Positions 1-7,214 of a stretch of 53,695 nt of DNA are shown here, one piece after another. A model generated the notes under the pieces. That model was not told the origin of the DNA, made no database searches, and saw nothing but the letters and a program-made list of their open reading frames with translations. The stretch lies in the NCBI GenBank assembly GCA_002350765.1, contig DEFK01000015.1, positions 141,632-195,326 of the forward strand. The letters are read 5' to 3'. Position 1 is the stretch's first letter. Every line of letters begins with the position of its first letter. The stretch comes from Ruminococcaceae bacterium UBA2854. Lineage in GTDB: Bacteria; Bacillota; Clostridia; Oscillospirales; Acutalibacteraceae. The translations under genes were made by a program, and so were the position numbers.

Positions 1-179
1 TCTCTCTCTTCGGGAGCCTTATCGATATTAGCGTAATCAACGAAGTCAGCAGCATTGGAGTCGCCGAGAGCGAGCACCTTTGTGATAGCGGCTGTAAGTG
101 TAGTTTTACCATGGTCAACGTGACCGATAGTACCAATGTTTACGTGCGGTTTATTTCTTTCAAATTTCTCTCTTGCCAT
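1..179 (-). CDS. tuf: Elongation factor Tu, N-terminal part (cut by window edge)
   Basis: Delivers aminoacyl-tRNA to the ribosome as a GTPase. Only about the first 59 codons are present. The translation begins MAREKFERNKPHVNIGTIGH and continues with the P-loop GHVDHGKTT, which is diagnostic of EF-Tu (EF-G has AHIDAGKTT). The start at 179 follows an AAAGGAGG ribosome binding site. It is the last gene of the str operon rpsL-rpsG-fusA-tuf, transcribed leftward, 82 nt after fusA. The C-terminal domains lie outside the window. Confidence 0.97.
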   Translation of the reverse strand, partial: MAREKFERNKPHVNIGTIGHVDHGKTTLTAAITKVLALGDSNAADFVDYANIDKAPEER

Positions 180-261
180 TTGAAAAAATCCTCCTTTAAA
201 AATTTTACATAGTTATTTTAGCAACTTTATATAAAAATTGCAATAGTTTTTTTAAGAAAGT

Positions 262-2355
262 TTAGTCTTTCTTTGTCTTTTCAGACATAATTTTCTCCGC
301 GATGCTTCTCGGAACCTCAGCATAGGTATCGGGCTCCATTACGTACTGGCCTCTACCCTGTGTGATAGAACGCATATCGGTAGCGTAACCGAACATCTCG
401 GAAAGCGGAACCTGAGCGGTAATTCTGTCTGTACCGTTCTCGGATTCAGTACCCTGTACCATACCGCGGCGGCTGTTGAGGTCGCCGATAACTCCGCCCA
501 TATACTCGTCGGGTACGATAACCGTAACCTTCATTAAGGGCTCTAAGAGTACGGGGTCAGCCTTCTTCATAGCGTCCTTGAACGCCATAGAACCCGCGAT
601 CTTAAACGCCATTTCGGATGAGTCAACTTCGTGGTAAGAACCGTCGTAGAGCTCAACCTTACAGTCAACTACGTTGTAGCCTGCTACAACACCGCTCTGC
701 ATAGCGCCCTGGATACCCTGGTCAACAGCGGGGATGTACTCCTTGGGAATAGCGCCGCCGACAACCTTGTTCTCGAACACATAGCCCTCGCCGGGGTTCG
801 GGAATACGTTGATCTTAACGTGACCGTACTGACCCTTACCGCCTGACTGACGAGCGTACTTGCAGTCAACCGTAGCTTCCTTGCGGATTGTCTCCTTGTA
901 AGCAACCTGGGGCTTACCGATGTTAGCCTCAACCTTGAACTCACGAAGAAGTCTGTCAACAATAATTTCGAGGTGTAACTCACCCATACCCGCGATAATA
1001 GTCTGGCCTGTCTCCTCGTCGGTGTAAGCCTTGAAGGTCGGATCTTCCTCGGCGAGCTTCGCGAGGGCGATACCCATCTTCTCCTGGCCGGCCTTAGTCT
1101 TAGGCTCGATAGCTACACGGATAACGGGATCGGGGAATTCCATAGACTCTAAGATTACGGGGTGATCCTCGTCACAGAGGGTGTCACCTGTAGTAGTATT
1201 TTTAAGACCAACGGCAGCCGCGATGTCGCCCGAATAAACGATATCGAGGTCTTTTCTGTCGTTAGCGTGCATCTGAAGAATACGTCCTACTCTCTCGCGG
1301 TTGCCCTTTACGGAGTTGTAAACGGCTGAACCCTTCTGGAGAGTACCCGAGTAAACTCTGAAGAAGCAGAGCTTACCAACATACGGGTCAGTTGCGATTT
1401 TGAACGCTAAAGCCGCGAACGGCTCGTCGTCGGAAGAAGGTCTCTCAACCTCTTCTTCCGTATCGGGGTCAATACCCTTGATAGCGGGAACGTCGGTCGG
1501 AGCGGGCATATAATCTACAATTGCGTCAAGTAACTTCTGAACGCCCTTGTTACGGTAGGAAGTACCGCAGGTTACGGGCACCATTGTGTTATTGATTGTG
1601 CATTTACGGATTGTAGCCTTAATCTCTTCTTCTGAAAGCTCCTCGCCGTTGAAGTATTTCTCCATAAGCTCCTCGTCCTGCTCTGCAACAGACTCGATAA
1701 GAGCGTCATGGTACTCCTGAGCGATGTCTTTCATATCCTCGGGGATTTCTTCCTCTCTCATATCCTTACCGAGCTCATCATAATAAACTTCGGCTTTCAT
1801 AGTTACGAGGTCGATAATACCCTTAAAGGTATCTTCTACACCGATAGGCAGCTGAATCGGAACAGCGTTACATTTAAGTCTGTCCTTCATCATCTGTACA
1901 ACATGATAGAAGTCAGCGCCCATAATGTCCATCTTATTAACATAGACCATTCTGGGGACACCGTAGGTGTCAGCCTGACGCCATACTGTTTCCGACTGGG
2001 GCTCAACTCCGCCCTTAGCGCAGAGAACAGTTACGGAACCGTCAAGAACTCTTAATGAACGCTCAACCTCAACCGTGAAGTCAACGTGTCCCGGTGTATC
2101 GATAATATTAATTCTTACGTCGTCGTTTTTACTGTCTTTCCAGAAACAAGTTGTAGCGGCGGAGGTAATTGTAATACCTCTCTCCTGCTCCTGCTCCATC
2201 CAGTCCATCGTAGAAGCTCCGTCGTGAGTTTCGCCGATTTTGTGGTTGATACCAGTGTAGAACAGGATACGCTCTGTTGTAGTGGTCTTACCTGCGTCGA
2301 TATGCGCCATAATACCAATGTTTCTGGTCTGTTCGAGTGATACTTGCCTTGACAT
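262..2355 (-). CDS. fusA: Elongation factor G
   Basis: GTPase that drives translocation of the ribosome and, with RRF, ribosome recycling. It has 697 residues, the usual length. The G domain is at the N-terminus: G1 AHIDAGKTTTTERIL, switch II DTPGHVDF, G4 NKMD. Domain II, domain III, the domain IV segment with YGHVKI and the C-terminal domain V with GDLNSRRG follow. The start at 2355 has an AGGAGGATATTTA leader. It lies between rpsG and tuf in the str operon. No anomalies seen. Confidence 0.99.
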   Translation of the reverse strand: MSRQVSLEQTRNIGIMAHIDAGKTTTTERILFYTGINHKIGETHDGASTMDWMEQEQERGITITSAATTCFWKDSKNDDVRINIIDTPGHVDFTVEVERSLRVLDGSVTVLCAKGGVEPQSETVWRQADTYGVPRMVYVNKMDIMGADFYHVVQMMKDRLKCNAVPIQLPIGVEDTFKGIIDLVTMKAEVYYDELGKDMREEEIPEDMKDIAQEYHDALIESVAEQDEELMEKYFNGEELSEEEIKATIRKCTINNTMVPVTCGTSYRNKGVQKLLDAIVDYMPAPTDVPAIKGIDPDTEEEVERPSSDDEPFAALAFKIATDPYVGKLCFFRVYSGTLQKGSAVYNSVKGNRERVGRILQMHANDRKDLDIVYSGDIAAAVGLKNTTTGDTLCDEDHPVILESMEFPDPVIRVAIEPKTKAGQEKMGIALAKLAEEDPTFKAYTDEETGQTIIAGMGELHLEIIVDRLLREFKVEANIGKPQVAYKETIRKEATVDCKYARQSGGKGQYGHVKINVFPNPGEGYVFENKVVGGAIPKEYIPAVDQGIQGAMQSGVVAGYNVVDCKVELYDGSYHEVDSSEMAFKIAGSMAFKDAMKKADPVLLEPLMKVTVIVPDEYMGGVIGDLNSRRGMVQGTESENGTDRITAQVPLSEMFGYATDMRSITQGRGQYVMEPDTYAEVPRSIAEKIMSEKTKKD

Positions 2356-2392
2356 TAAATATCCTCCTAATTACCAAAGATACATAACTAAA

Positions 2393-2863
2393 TTACCATC
2401 TGTAATGTGCGAAAGCCTTGTTAGCTTCAGCCATCTTATGGGTGTCTTCACGCTTCTTGAACGCGGAACCTGTGCTGTTAACAGCGTCTAAGATTTCGCC
2501 GGCAAGTCTTTCTTTCATTGTTTTCTCGCTGCGGGTTCTCGAATATGTTGTTATCCAACGAAGACCGAGTGTCTGACGTCTTGCGGGACGAACCTCAATC
2601 GGAACCTGGTAAGTAGCACCGCCGACACGGCGAGCCTTTACCTCGAGGACAGGCATTACGTTTTCCATAGCCTGCTCAAAAACCTCTAACGGGTCTTTGC
2701 CTGTCTTTTCAGCAATAATATCGAACGCTCCGTAAACGATCTTCTGAGCTACGCCCTTTTTACCGTCGAGCATAATATTGTTGATAAGACGAGTTACTAA
2801 TTTTGAATTATAAAGCGGATCAGGTAATACATCACGCTTTGCAATAGAACCTCTTCTTGGCAC
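2393..2863 (-). CDS. rpsG: 30S ribosomal protein S7
   Basis: Primary binder of the 3' domain of 16S rRNA, near the E site. The open frame extends further upstream, but the family N-terminus (PRRGSIAKRDVLPDP) starts at a GTG codon at 2863, which is preceded by GAAGGGAGGCAAA. That start gives 156 residues, the normal length, so GTG initiation is preferred over an upstream ATG. It lies 37 nt before fusA and 145 nt after rpsL, inside the str operon. Confidence 0.96.
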   Translation of the reverse strand: MPRRGSIAKRDVLPDPLYNSKLVTRLINNIMLDGKKGVAQKIVYGAFDIIAEKTGKDPLEVFEQAMENVMPVLEVKARRVGGATYQVPIEVRPARRQTLGLRWITTYSRTRSEKTMKERLAGEILDAVNSTGSAFKKREDTHKMAEANKAFAHYRW

Positions 2864-3008
2864 TTTGCTTCCCTCCTTCACAATAATTGAGATATCATAG
2901 GTACTCGAAAGCGACAAACTCCCGTATGCCAACAAGACATCCTACTCTATATATGAATATCTTGCAGCAATACAAGTTAATTACTTTAACTAACGGTTTG
3001 TCATTTCC

Positions 3009-3431
3009 TTATTTTTTACCTGCTTTTGGGCGCTTAGCGCCATACTTTGAACGAGCCTGCATACGTCCCGATACACCCTGAGTATCAAGCGTACCTCTGA
3101 TGATATGGTAACGTACACCAGGTAAGTCCTTAACACGGCCGCCTCTTATAAGAACAACGGAGTGCTCCTGAAGATTGTGACCAACGCCGGGAATATAGGA
3201 ACTGACTTCGATACCGTTGGAAAGTCTTACTCTGGCGATCTTACGAAGCGCTGAGTTAGGTTTCTTAGGGGTAGCTGTCTTTACAGCAGTACATACGCCT
3301 CTCTTCTGCGGGGAAGTCTGTTCAATAGGTCTGTTCTTCTGTGAGTTCCAACCCCTTAAAAGCGCGGGCGCCTTTGCCTTCTTCTCAGATACCTGTCTGC
3401 CCTTGCGAACAAGCTGGTTAAATGTTGGCAT
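3009..3431 (-). CDS. rpsL: 30S ribosomal protein S12
   Basis: Decoding-centre protein and a classical site of streptomycin resistance. It has 140 residues, starting MPTFNQLVRKGR. The conserved block TPKKPNSALRK and the loop PGVGHNLQEHSVVLIRGG are present with the usual lysines, so nothing suggests a resistance allele. It is the first gene of the leftward str operon, with a GGAGGAGAAAT-type ribosome binding site. Confidence 0.98.
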   Translation of the reverse strand: MPTFNQLVRKGRQVSEKKAKAPALLRGWNSQKNRPIEQTSPQKRGVCTAVKTATPKKPNSALRKIARVRLSNGIEVSSYIPGVGHNLQEHSVVLIRGGRVKDLPGVRYHIIRGTLDTQGVSGRMQARSKYGAKRPKAGKK

Positions 3432-3651
3432 ATTTCTCCTCCTTCTTTATAAAATTTTTATTATATCGGCTAAGGAAATAAGCCGAGTAATAAACAAGTT
3501 AAAATATACAATAAAATGTATATTTAATCGGATATTTCGGATAGTTTTAATAGCAAAAATCGTGCACCAACTCACAATATCCGACAATAAAATATTTTAT
3601 CAAAATCCTCCTGATTTGTCAAGCTTTTTTTGCTTTTGAAGAAAGCAAAAA
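3432..3651. other. AT-rich spacer upstream of rpsL
   Basis: No gene is seen. This should hold the str operon promoter on the minus strand. A TATAAT-like box is at 3460-3465, but no convincing -35 sits 16-18 bp upstream of it, so no promoter is assigned. The spacer ends where the heptamer repeats begin. Confidence 0.5.
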
Positions 3652-3983
3652 AGTTGACAGTTGACAGTTGACAGTTGACAGTTGATGTCGTGCAGATAGA
3701 ATTAATAAACGATTTACCTTTTCCTCCCGACCGAATTAATATTGTCATCCTGAGTGGTTTGCGTAGCAAAATTCGCGACAGCGAATAATCGAAGGAGCTT
3801 AAAGGTAAAAGATTCTTCGGCAAGCTCAGAATGACACGTTATAGACTCGGGCGGAGTCGGAGCTGTACGGCAGTCGCCCAGACCCCCTCAATCCCCCTAT
3901 TAGGGGGCAGAAACGCCCCTACCCTCACAACTGCTCACTGACCACTGCCCCCTGACCACTGAGAACTGAGAACTGAGAACTAA
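3652..3983. repeat. Composite repeat: heptamer arrays around hairpin modules
   Basis: The left end (3652-3684) is a TTGACAG array of more than four units. A module then runs from GTCGTGCAGATAG to CCCGACCGAATTAATA. Next comes a separate TGTCATCCTGAG element (3743-3836) and a short GC-rich stretch. The right end has complementary-type heptamers (CACTGAC, GAACTGA). Left and right arrays are in opposite orientation, so the whole region resembles a large imperfect inverted repeat. No coding potential was recognised. Confidence 0.85.
3743..3836. repeat. 94-bp TGTCATCCTGAG...CTCAGAATGACA repeat, copy 1
   Basis: The ends are imperfect inverted repeats (TGTCATCCTGAG and CTCAGAATGACA), with an internal ATTCGCGACAGCGAAT palindrome and AAGATTCTTCGGC near the right end. 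A second copy of the same 94-bp length is at 18691-18784 and a diverged one at 35975-36072. Elements with this end sequence are widespread in bacteria. It is inserted inside a heptamer composite. Confidence 0.85.
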
Positions 3984-4015
3984 AAACGCCGATGTGTTTC
4001 CAACACCGACGTTTG
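3984..4015 (-). terminator. Terminator-like hairpin after the 4051-4479 gene
   Basis: On the minus strand an imperfect stem AACGTCGGTGTT / AACACATCGGCGTT is followed by a short T run (TTTTTAG). It lies 36 nt past the stop codon of the hypothetical gene. The stem carries mismatches, so strength is uncertain. Confidence 0.6.
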
Positions 4016-4050
4016 TTACTCCTGACTGTCTCCGATAGCCTGCTATCCGT

Positions 4051-4479
4051 TTACAAATAGGACTTCATCTCCTCGATATTCGCCTGCTGGGTACTCATAA
4101 GCTTATCGGCGAGCGAGTTCACAAGCTCGTTATCGCCGTTGTACTGACGCATATGTTGGGCGATTTTCCGCACTCCCATCGTGTTGCCCTGAATCATCAT
4201 CTCGGCGATATGGGAATCCGAGTCGTCGTTCTTCATCTCGCGCTTAGCCTTGGCGCTCGTTACCGCCGCAATAAAGCGGTTCAGCTTAGCGGGCGAATAT
4301 CCGCGGTTTTTCAGGATATTATAGGCGTTGTGGTAGATATGGCCGTACTCGAGGTTCTGCGAACGCAGGGCGTTTCTTATCTCCGCGTCACTCGCGTAGG
4401 GCTTTACCTCGTTGATACCGAGACATCCCATCGCCGCGTTTTTCATTATAAATTGCAGCATTTTTTCATCGTTAATCAT
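4051..4479 (-). CDS. Conserved hypothetical, helix-rich ferritin-like protein
   Basis: The product has 142 residues, is mostly helical, and has no signal peptide or membrane segment. Segments such as IMKNAAMGCLGINEV near the N-terminus and HIAEMMIQGNTMGVRKI near the middle recall small Clostridia proteins with a ferritin-like or spore coat F-like helical fold. That assignment is from memory and tentative. The start at 4479 was chosen over an ATG four codons upstream because GGAGG lies 5 nt before it, inside the longer frame. It is monocistronic and flanked on both sides by repeat composites. No function is assigned. Confidence 0.75.
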   Translation of the reverse strand: MINDEKMLQFIMKNAAMGCLGINEVKPYASDAEIRNALRSQNLEYGHIYHNAYNILKNRGYSPAKLNRFIAAVTSAKAKREMKNDDSDSHIAEMMIQGNTMGVRKIAQHMRQYNGDNELVNSLADKLMSTQQANIEEMKSYL

Positions 4480-4496
4480 AGTTACCTCCATATTTT

Positions 4497-4915
4497 AGTT
4501 GACAGTTGACAGTTGATAGTTTCGGTCGAGTAGAAAAAACGGATTAATAAAAAACCACGGTTTCCCGAATGTATTATTAAGGATTAAGGGCTAAGGATTT
4601 AGGATTTAGGGAATGTCGGGAAGAAAGAACGGACTGATAAACAGCCGCGGTATCCCGACTATATAAATAAAGATATATCAATATTAATACGGTCGGGAAT
4701 TGAAGTAGTAGACTTAAACTATACTTTCTGCACGACCATCCCTACATCCTACATCCTAAACCCTACACCCTAATCACGCAAGCGAAGCTTGCATACCAAT
4801 TCGGTCGGGAATAGAAGTTTTATAATATAAGAATTCTATCTTCACGACATCAACTTTCAACTTTCAACTTTCAACTTTCCATTGTCAACTGTCAACTGCT
4901 CACTGCCCCTTTTTA
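4497..4915. repeat. Composite repeat with 215-bp core, copy 1
   Basis: Order: TTGACAG-type heptamers; hairpin module GGTCGAGTAG to TTTCCCGAATG; TAGGATT-type heptamers; module GTCGGGAAGAAAGAACGG to TATCCCGAC; module CGGTCGGGAATTG to CTGCACGACC; CTACATC/CTAAACC heptamers; a module with CGGTCGGGAATAG; and TCAACTT/TCAACTG heptamers. The core 4580-4794 recurs at 9145-9359 and, inverted, at 14571-14785, with only two differences seen between copies 1 and 2. Confidence 0.9.
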
Positions 4916-4937
4916 AATATTATTCACTTTTTGTACA

Positions 4938-4966
4938 TTGATATACATCCCGAATAGTATTATAAT
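4938..4966 (+). promoter_or_regulatory. Promoter of the hemolysin III family gene
   Basis: TTGATA (4938-4943), a 17-bp spacer and TATAAT (4961-4966) lie about 18 nt upstream of the start codon. The short leader carries GAGGTGA as ribosome binding site. Confidence 0.7.
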
Positions 4967-4983
4967 GTAACCGAGGTGAGATG

Positions 4984-5622
4984 ATGAAATTCAAACGATA
5001 TACGATCGGTGAGGAGATATTCAGCTCCGTAACGCACGGCATCGGCACGTTGCTCGCCGTAGGCGGAACGGCGGTATTAATTGTGCTTTCCGCTATTTAC
5101 AGCGACGTATGGTCGGTAGTCGGAAGCGCGATATTCGGCGCGAGCCTTATCATCCTCTACTGTATGAGCACGCTTTACCACTCGATCACGAATGAAAAAG
5201 CGAAGAAGTTCTTCAGAATAATGGACCACAACACGATATTTTTCCTTATTGCGGGAACGTACACACCGATTACGATTTCGATTCTGCGCGGCTGGATAGG
5301 CTGGGTACTGTTCGGCATTGTATGGGGAGCGGCGATTATCGGAATTATCCTCAACTCAATCGACCTCGAAAAATTCCGCAAGCCCTCGGTTGTGTGCTAT
5401 ATCGCGATGGGCTGGGTAATAATCTTCGCAGTCAAGCCGCTTATGGACGCGATGAACAGCACAAGCCTGTGGCTTTTAATCGGCGGCGGAGTATTCTACA
5501 CCGTCGGAGTTATCTTCTACGCGATTAAAAAGGTCAGGTACTTCCATTCAATCTGGCATATCTTCACCCTGCTCGGCAGCGTGTGCCATTATTTTTCGAT
5601 ACTTTTAGCGATAATTAAATAA
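4984..5622 (+). CDS. Hemolysin III / YqfA family membrane protein (PAQR-type)
   Basis: Integral membrane protein of the hemolysin III/PAQR family, with about seven hydrophobic segments and 212 residues. Family hallmarks are visible: EEIFSSVTHGIGTLLA at the N-terminus, STLYHSI, MDHNTIFFLIAGTYTPI in the middle, and WHIFTLLGSVCHYFS near the C-terminus. The conserved His and Asp residues match the metal site proposed for the family. Bacterial members are poorly understood, and haemolytic activity should not be assumed. Two adjacent ATGs exist (4981, 4984); the second has better spacing from GAGGTGA. It is a single gene, ending in a strong terminator. Confidence 0.9.
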   Translation: MKFKRYTIGEEIFSSVTHGIGTLLAVGGTAVLIVLSAIYSDVWSVVGSAIFGASLIILYCMSTLYHSITNEKAKKFFRIMDHNTIFFLIAGTYTPITISILRGWIGWVLFGIVWGAAIIGIILNSIDLEKFRKPSVVCYIAMGWVIIFAVKPLMDAMNSTSLWLLIGGGVFYTVGVIFYAIKKVRYFHSIWHIFTLLGSVCHYFSILLAIIK

Positions 5623-5639
5623 TATCGGCAATTTATCAG

Positions 5640-5666
5640 CTGCGGTCAAAAAGACCGCAGTTTTTT
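5640..5666 (+). terminator. Intrinsic terminator after hemolysin III gene
   Basis: Perfect stem CTGCGGTC / GACCGCAG with an AAAAA loop followed by six T residues. It ends 11 nt before the -35 box of the next operon. Confidence 0.93.
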
Positions 5667-5676
5667 ACAAAAACAC

Positions 5677-5729
5677 TTGACAAGTATACTTGGCAGAGTT
5701 ATAATAATATTGCAAAGTAAACTTGGCAG
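5677..5729 (+). promoter_or_regulatory. Promoter with two operator-like repeats
   Basis: TTGACA (5677-5682), a 17-bp spacer and TATAAT (5700-5705) form a near-consensus promoter. The spacer begins with AAGTATACTTGGCAG (5683-5697), whose core AAGTATACTT is a palindrome. A second copy, AAGTAAACTTGGCAG (5715-5729), sits in the expected leader up to the ribosome binding site. The arrangement suggests repression by the small HTH proteins encoded in the operon (inference). Confidence 0.8.
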
Positions 5730-5740
5730 GAGGTTTAGTT

Positions 5741-6067
5741 ATGAATAAAAATGAAATTTTAGAAAAAAGCCGTAAGGAAAACAGCGGCAAGGACTTAGCG
5801 GAAATAGAGGAAATAAATAGAGCGTCAAAGTTTTCATTCATTACACTCGGAATTTTAACGATAATTTTTTCAATAATTATAAGTCTTAGAATTAAATCTT
5901 TTTACCCGACTGAATTTATGTTATCCGCAACATGGCTAAGTCAATCTGTTTTTCGATTAATCAAATACTTTAACAATAAAAAACGCTCAGAAATACTTGC
6001 GTCAGTCATATTACTTTTTTGCGGAATAGGATTCTTTGTAAACGCTCTAATGGATTTTTTGGATTAA
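5741..6067 (+). CDS. Small membrane protein of the HTH-paired (DUF6442-like) family
   Basis: A 108-residue protein beginning MNKNEILEKSRKENSGKD, a charged head typical of a small Firmicutes membrane protein family found beside short HTH regulators. I recall it as DUF6442, from memory. Two to three hydrophobic segments follow (FITLGILTIIFSIIISL and ILASVILLFCGIGFFV are clear). The start at 5741 has AGGAGGTTTAGTT in front; an upstream in-frame start has no such site. It is followed after 8 nt by an HTH coding sequence. The function is unknown; the partner HTH protein probably controls the shared promoter. Confidence 0.8.
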   Translation: MNKNEILEKSRKENSGKDLAEIEEINRASKFSFITLGILTIIFSIIISLRIKSFYPTEFMLSATWLSQSVFRLIKYFNNKKRSEILASVILLFCGIGFFVNALMDFLD

Positions 6068-6075
6068 ATACAATT

Positions 6076-6573
6076 ATGGACAATAAACTTATACTAAAAA
6101 ACAACCTAAAAGAAATCAGGTCACGGGCTGGTCTTTCACAACAGGCTCTTGCGAGTATTGTCGGCGTGTCGCGCAATACAATAAGCTCAATTGAAACAGG
6201 ACAGTTCAACCCTACCGCGAAATTAGCTCTCATATCAGGAGGTTTAGTTATGAATAAAAAAGAAATACTTGAAAAAAGCAGGCAGGAAAACAAGGGCACC
6301 GATCTTTTTGAAAGAGACGCGATGAACTCGGCAAGTCACAAGGCGATTGCCGTCGGAGGACTTGTTTGTATGTTCCTATCGTTTATGGATATATTCCTCA
6401 GCGGCTCATTTAATTATACGCTGTGGGGAGTGTATCTTTCCATGACGGGCACAACTCTGCTAGTCAAATACTTTCACCTCAAAAAGATTCACGAGTTGAT
6501 TTTCGGCATTATCGAACTTCTGTTGGCTATAGCATTTATCGTAATGCATTTTTTACGTTATAACGCAAGGTAA
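6076..6573 (+). CDS. In-frame fusion of a truncated HTH regulator and a second membrane protein
   Basis: Residues 1-55 are a Cro/C1-type HTH domain (LSQQALASIVGVSRNTISSIETGQ), nearly the same as the intact 69-residue regulator at 6579-6788. It breaks off after KLALI, before that protein's last 16 residues (CIALDKKFEDVFYFE region). The frame then continues into MNKKEILEKSRQENKG, the start of a second DUF6442-like protein with three hydrophobic segments. The second part keeps its own ribosome binding site (AGGAGGTTTAGTT) and ATG at 6250, so it may also be made separately. The likely origin is tandem duplication followed by deletion. The total is 165 residues. Confidence 0.75.
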   Translation: MDNKLILKNNLKEIRSRAGLSQQALASIVGVSRNTISSIETGQFNPTAKLALISGGLVMNKKEILEKSRQENKGTDLFERDAMNSASHKAIAVGGLVCMFLSFMDIFLSGSFNYTLWGVYLSMTGTTLLVKYFHLKKIHELIFGIIELLLAIAFIVMHFLRYNAR

Positions 6574-6578
6574 AAGCT

Positions 6579-6788
6579 ATGGATGACAAACTGGTTCTCA
6601 AAAACAACCTCAAACAAATCCGCTCGGAAGCGGGATTATCTCAACAGGCGCTCGCCGATATTGTCGGTGTATCGCGCAATACAATAAGCTCAATTGAAAC
6701 AGGTCAATTTAACCCTACCGCGAAATTAGCTCTCATATTATGTATAGCTCTCGATAAAAAATTCGAGGATGTTTTTTATTTTGAATAG
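6579..6788 (+). CDS. Small Cro/C1-type HTH transcriptional regulator
   Basis: A 69-residue stand-alone HTH_3/Xre domain. It begins MDDKLVLKNNLKQIRSEAGL, contains the helix-turn-helix LSQQALADIVGVSRNTISSIE and ends with DKKFEDVFYF. Such proteins bind DNA as dimers and usually autoregulate. The likely target is the pair of AAGTATACTTGG-type repeats at 5683-5729 (inference). It lies 5 nt after the fusion gene, and its stop is followed at once by the antitoxin promoter of the first toxin-antitoxin-like locus. Confidence 0.9.
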   Translation: MDDKLVLKNNLKQIRSEAGLSQQALADIVGVSRNTISSIETGQFNPTAKLALILCIALDKKFEDVFYFE

Positions 6789-6790
6789 AG

Positions 6791-6818
6791 TTGACTTTAG
6801 AATATAATATGCTATAAT
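6791..6818 (+). promoter_or_regulatory. Promoter of small RNA 1 (antitoxin candidate)
   Basis: TTGACT (6791-6796), a 16-bp spacer and TATAAT (6813-6818). The same 16-bp spacing recurs in the two related loci (8700-8727 and 37235-37262). Confidence 0.8.
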
Positions 6819-6824
6819 ATATAT

Positions 6825-6922
6825 AGAAATCGGAGCTGTCCGAAGAAACGGTCAGCCCCAGATTGATTAAGTCATTTTAGTAACGACCGCATCTTGTGAG
6901 GACAGCGGTCGTTACTCTTTTA
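6825..6922 (+). ncRNA. Small RNA 1, candidate antisense antitoxin
   Basis: The predicted RNA starts near 6825 and ends at a strong terminator: stem AGTAACGACCGC / GCGGTCGTTACT, then CTTTT (6879-6922). Near the 5' end is the motif GGAGCTGTCC-GAAGAAAC-GGTCAGCCC (6832-6858), shared with the two related loci. The terminator overlaps the 3' end of the oppositely encoded peptide, so the two transcripts would be complementary across it. No open frame was seen. Start and end are predictions. Confidence 0.7.
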
Positions 6923-6988
6923 TCTGTTATCCTTGGATAACAATATTATTAAGAGTACAATTGTTAAGTACAGAATAATCTCGTACAT
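6920..6988 (-). CDS. 22-residue hydrophobic peptide, type I toxin candidate
   Basis: Begins MYEIILYLTIVLLIIL and ends SKDNR: one transmembrane stretch with a charged tail, the general design of small membrane toxins of type I systems. GGGAGGGG sits 6 nt before the ATG. It has its own promoter and a leader of about 105 nt with two hairpins, and it converges with small RNA 1. It is homologous in layout and partly in sequence (a shared LTI core) to the peptide at 8811-8876. The toxin role is inferred from this layout; no named family match is claimed. Confidence 0.7.
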   Translation of the reverse strand: MYEIILYLTIVLLIILLSKDNR

Positions 6989-7005
6989 AGCAATCCCCTC
7001 CCAAT

Positions 7006-7053
7006 ACATATTCCCTATTGGGTTTCTATGTAAACGAGGTTCACAGTACCTCG
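7006..7053 (-). promoter_or_regulatory. Structured leader of toxin candidate 1
   Basis: Two hairpins in the toxin mRNA leader. At 7035-7053 the stem CGAGGT / ACCTCG closes the loop ACTGTGA. At 7006-7031 the arms ACATA / TATGT enclose ACCC / GGG pairing. The equivalent stem in locus 2 is CAGGAA / TTCCTG with the same loop, so the stem differs by paired changes while the loop is kept. Confidence 0.75.
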
Positions 7054-7099
7054 TGGGAAAGGCCGATCGCTCCGTTGTATCGAACAACTCCTTAGTAAT

Positions 7100-7128
7100 A
7101 TTTTAACACATATGTTCACTATAGTCAA
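7100..7128 (-). promoter_or_regulatory. Promoter of toxin candidate 1
   Basis: On the minus strand TTGACT (7123-7128), a 17-bp spacer and TAAAAT (7100-7105). Transcription would start near 7093, giving a leader of about 105 nt. Confidence 0.75.
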
Positions 7129-7135
7129 TAAAAAA

Positions 7136-7183
7136 CGGTCGGGAAAATAACTTTGATAATACATCAAGCTATCTTCCCGACCG
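7136..7183 (-). terminator. GTCGGG hairpin terminator after pduL-like gene
   Basis: Arms CGGTCGGGAA / TTCCCGACCG, followed on the minus strand by TTTTTTATTG. It lies just past the stop of the phosphotransacylase gene. The stem matches the hairpin modules of the intergenic repeats and the terminators at 34997 and 35216. Confidence 0.8.
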
Positions 7184-7214
7184 AAATTATTCATTATTCA
7201 CTATTCATTATTCA
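7184..7214. repeat. ATTATTC heptamer array
   Basis: Four units of ATTATTC or ACTATTC in tandem, directly abutting the stop codon of the phosphotransacylase gene. Same period as the other 7-bp arrays of this window. Confidence 0.8.

Noticed and set aside
3217..3639. 140-codon plus-strand frame opposite rpsL
   Set aside because: Mostly antisense of rpsL; no start signals; composition not protein-like beyond the overlap.
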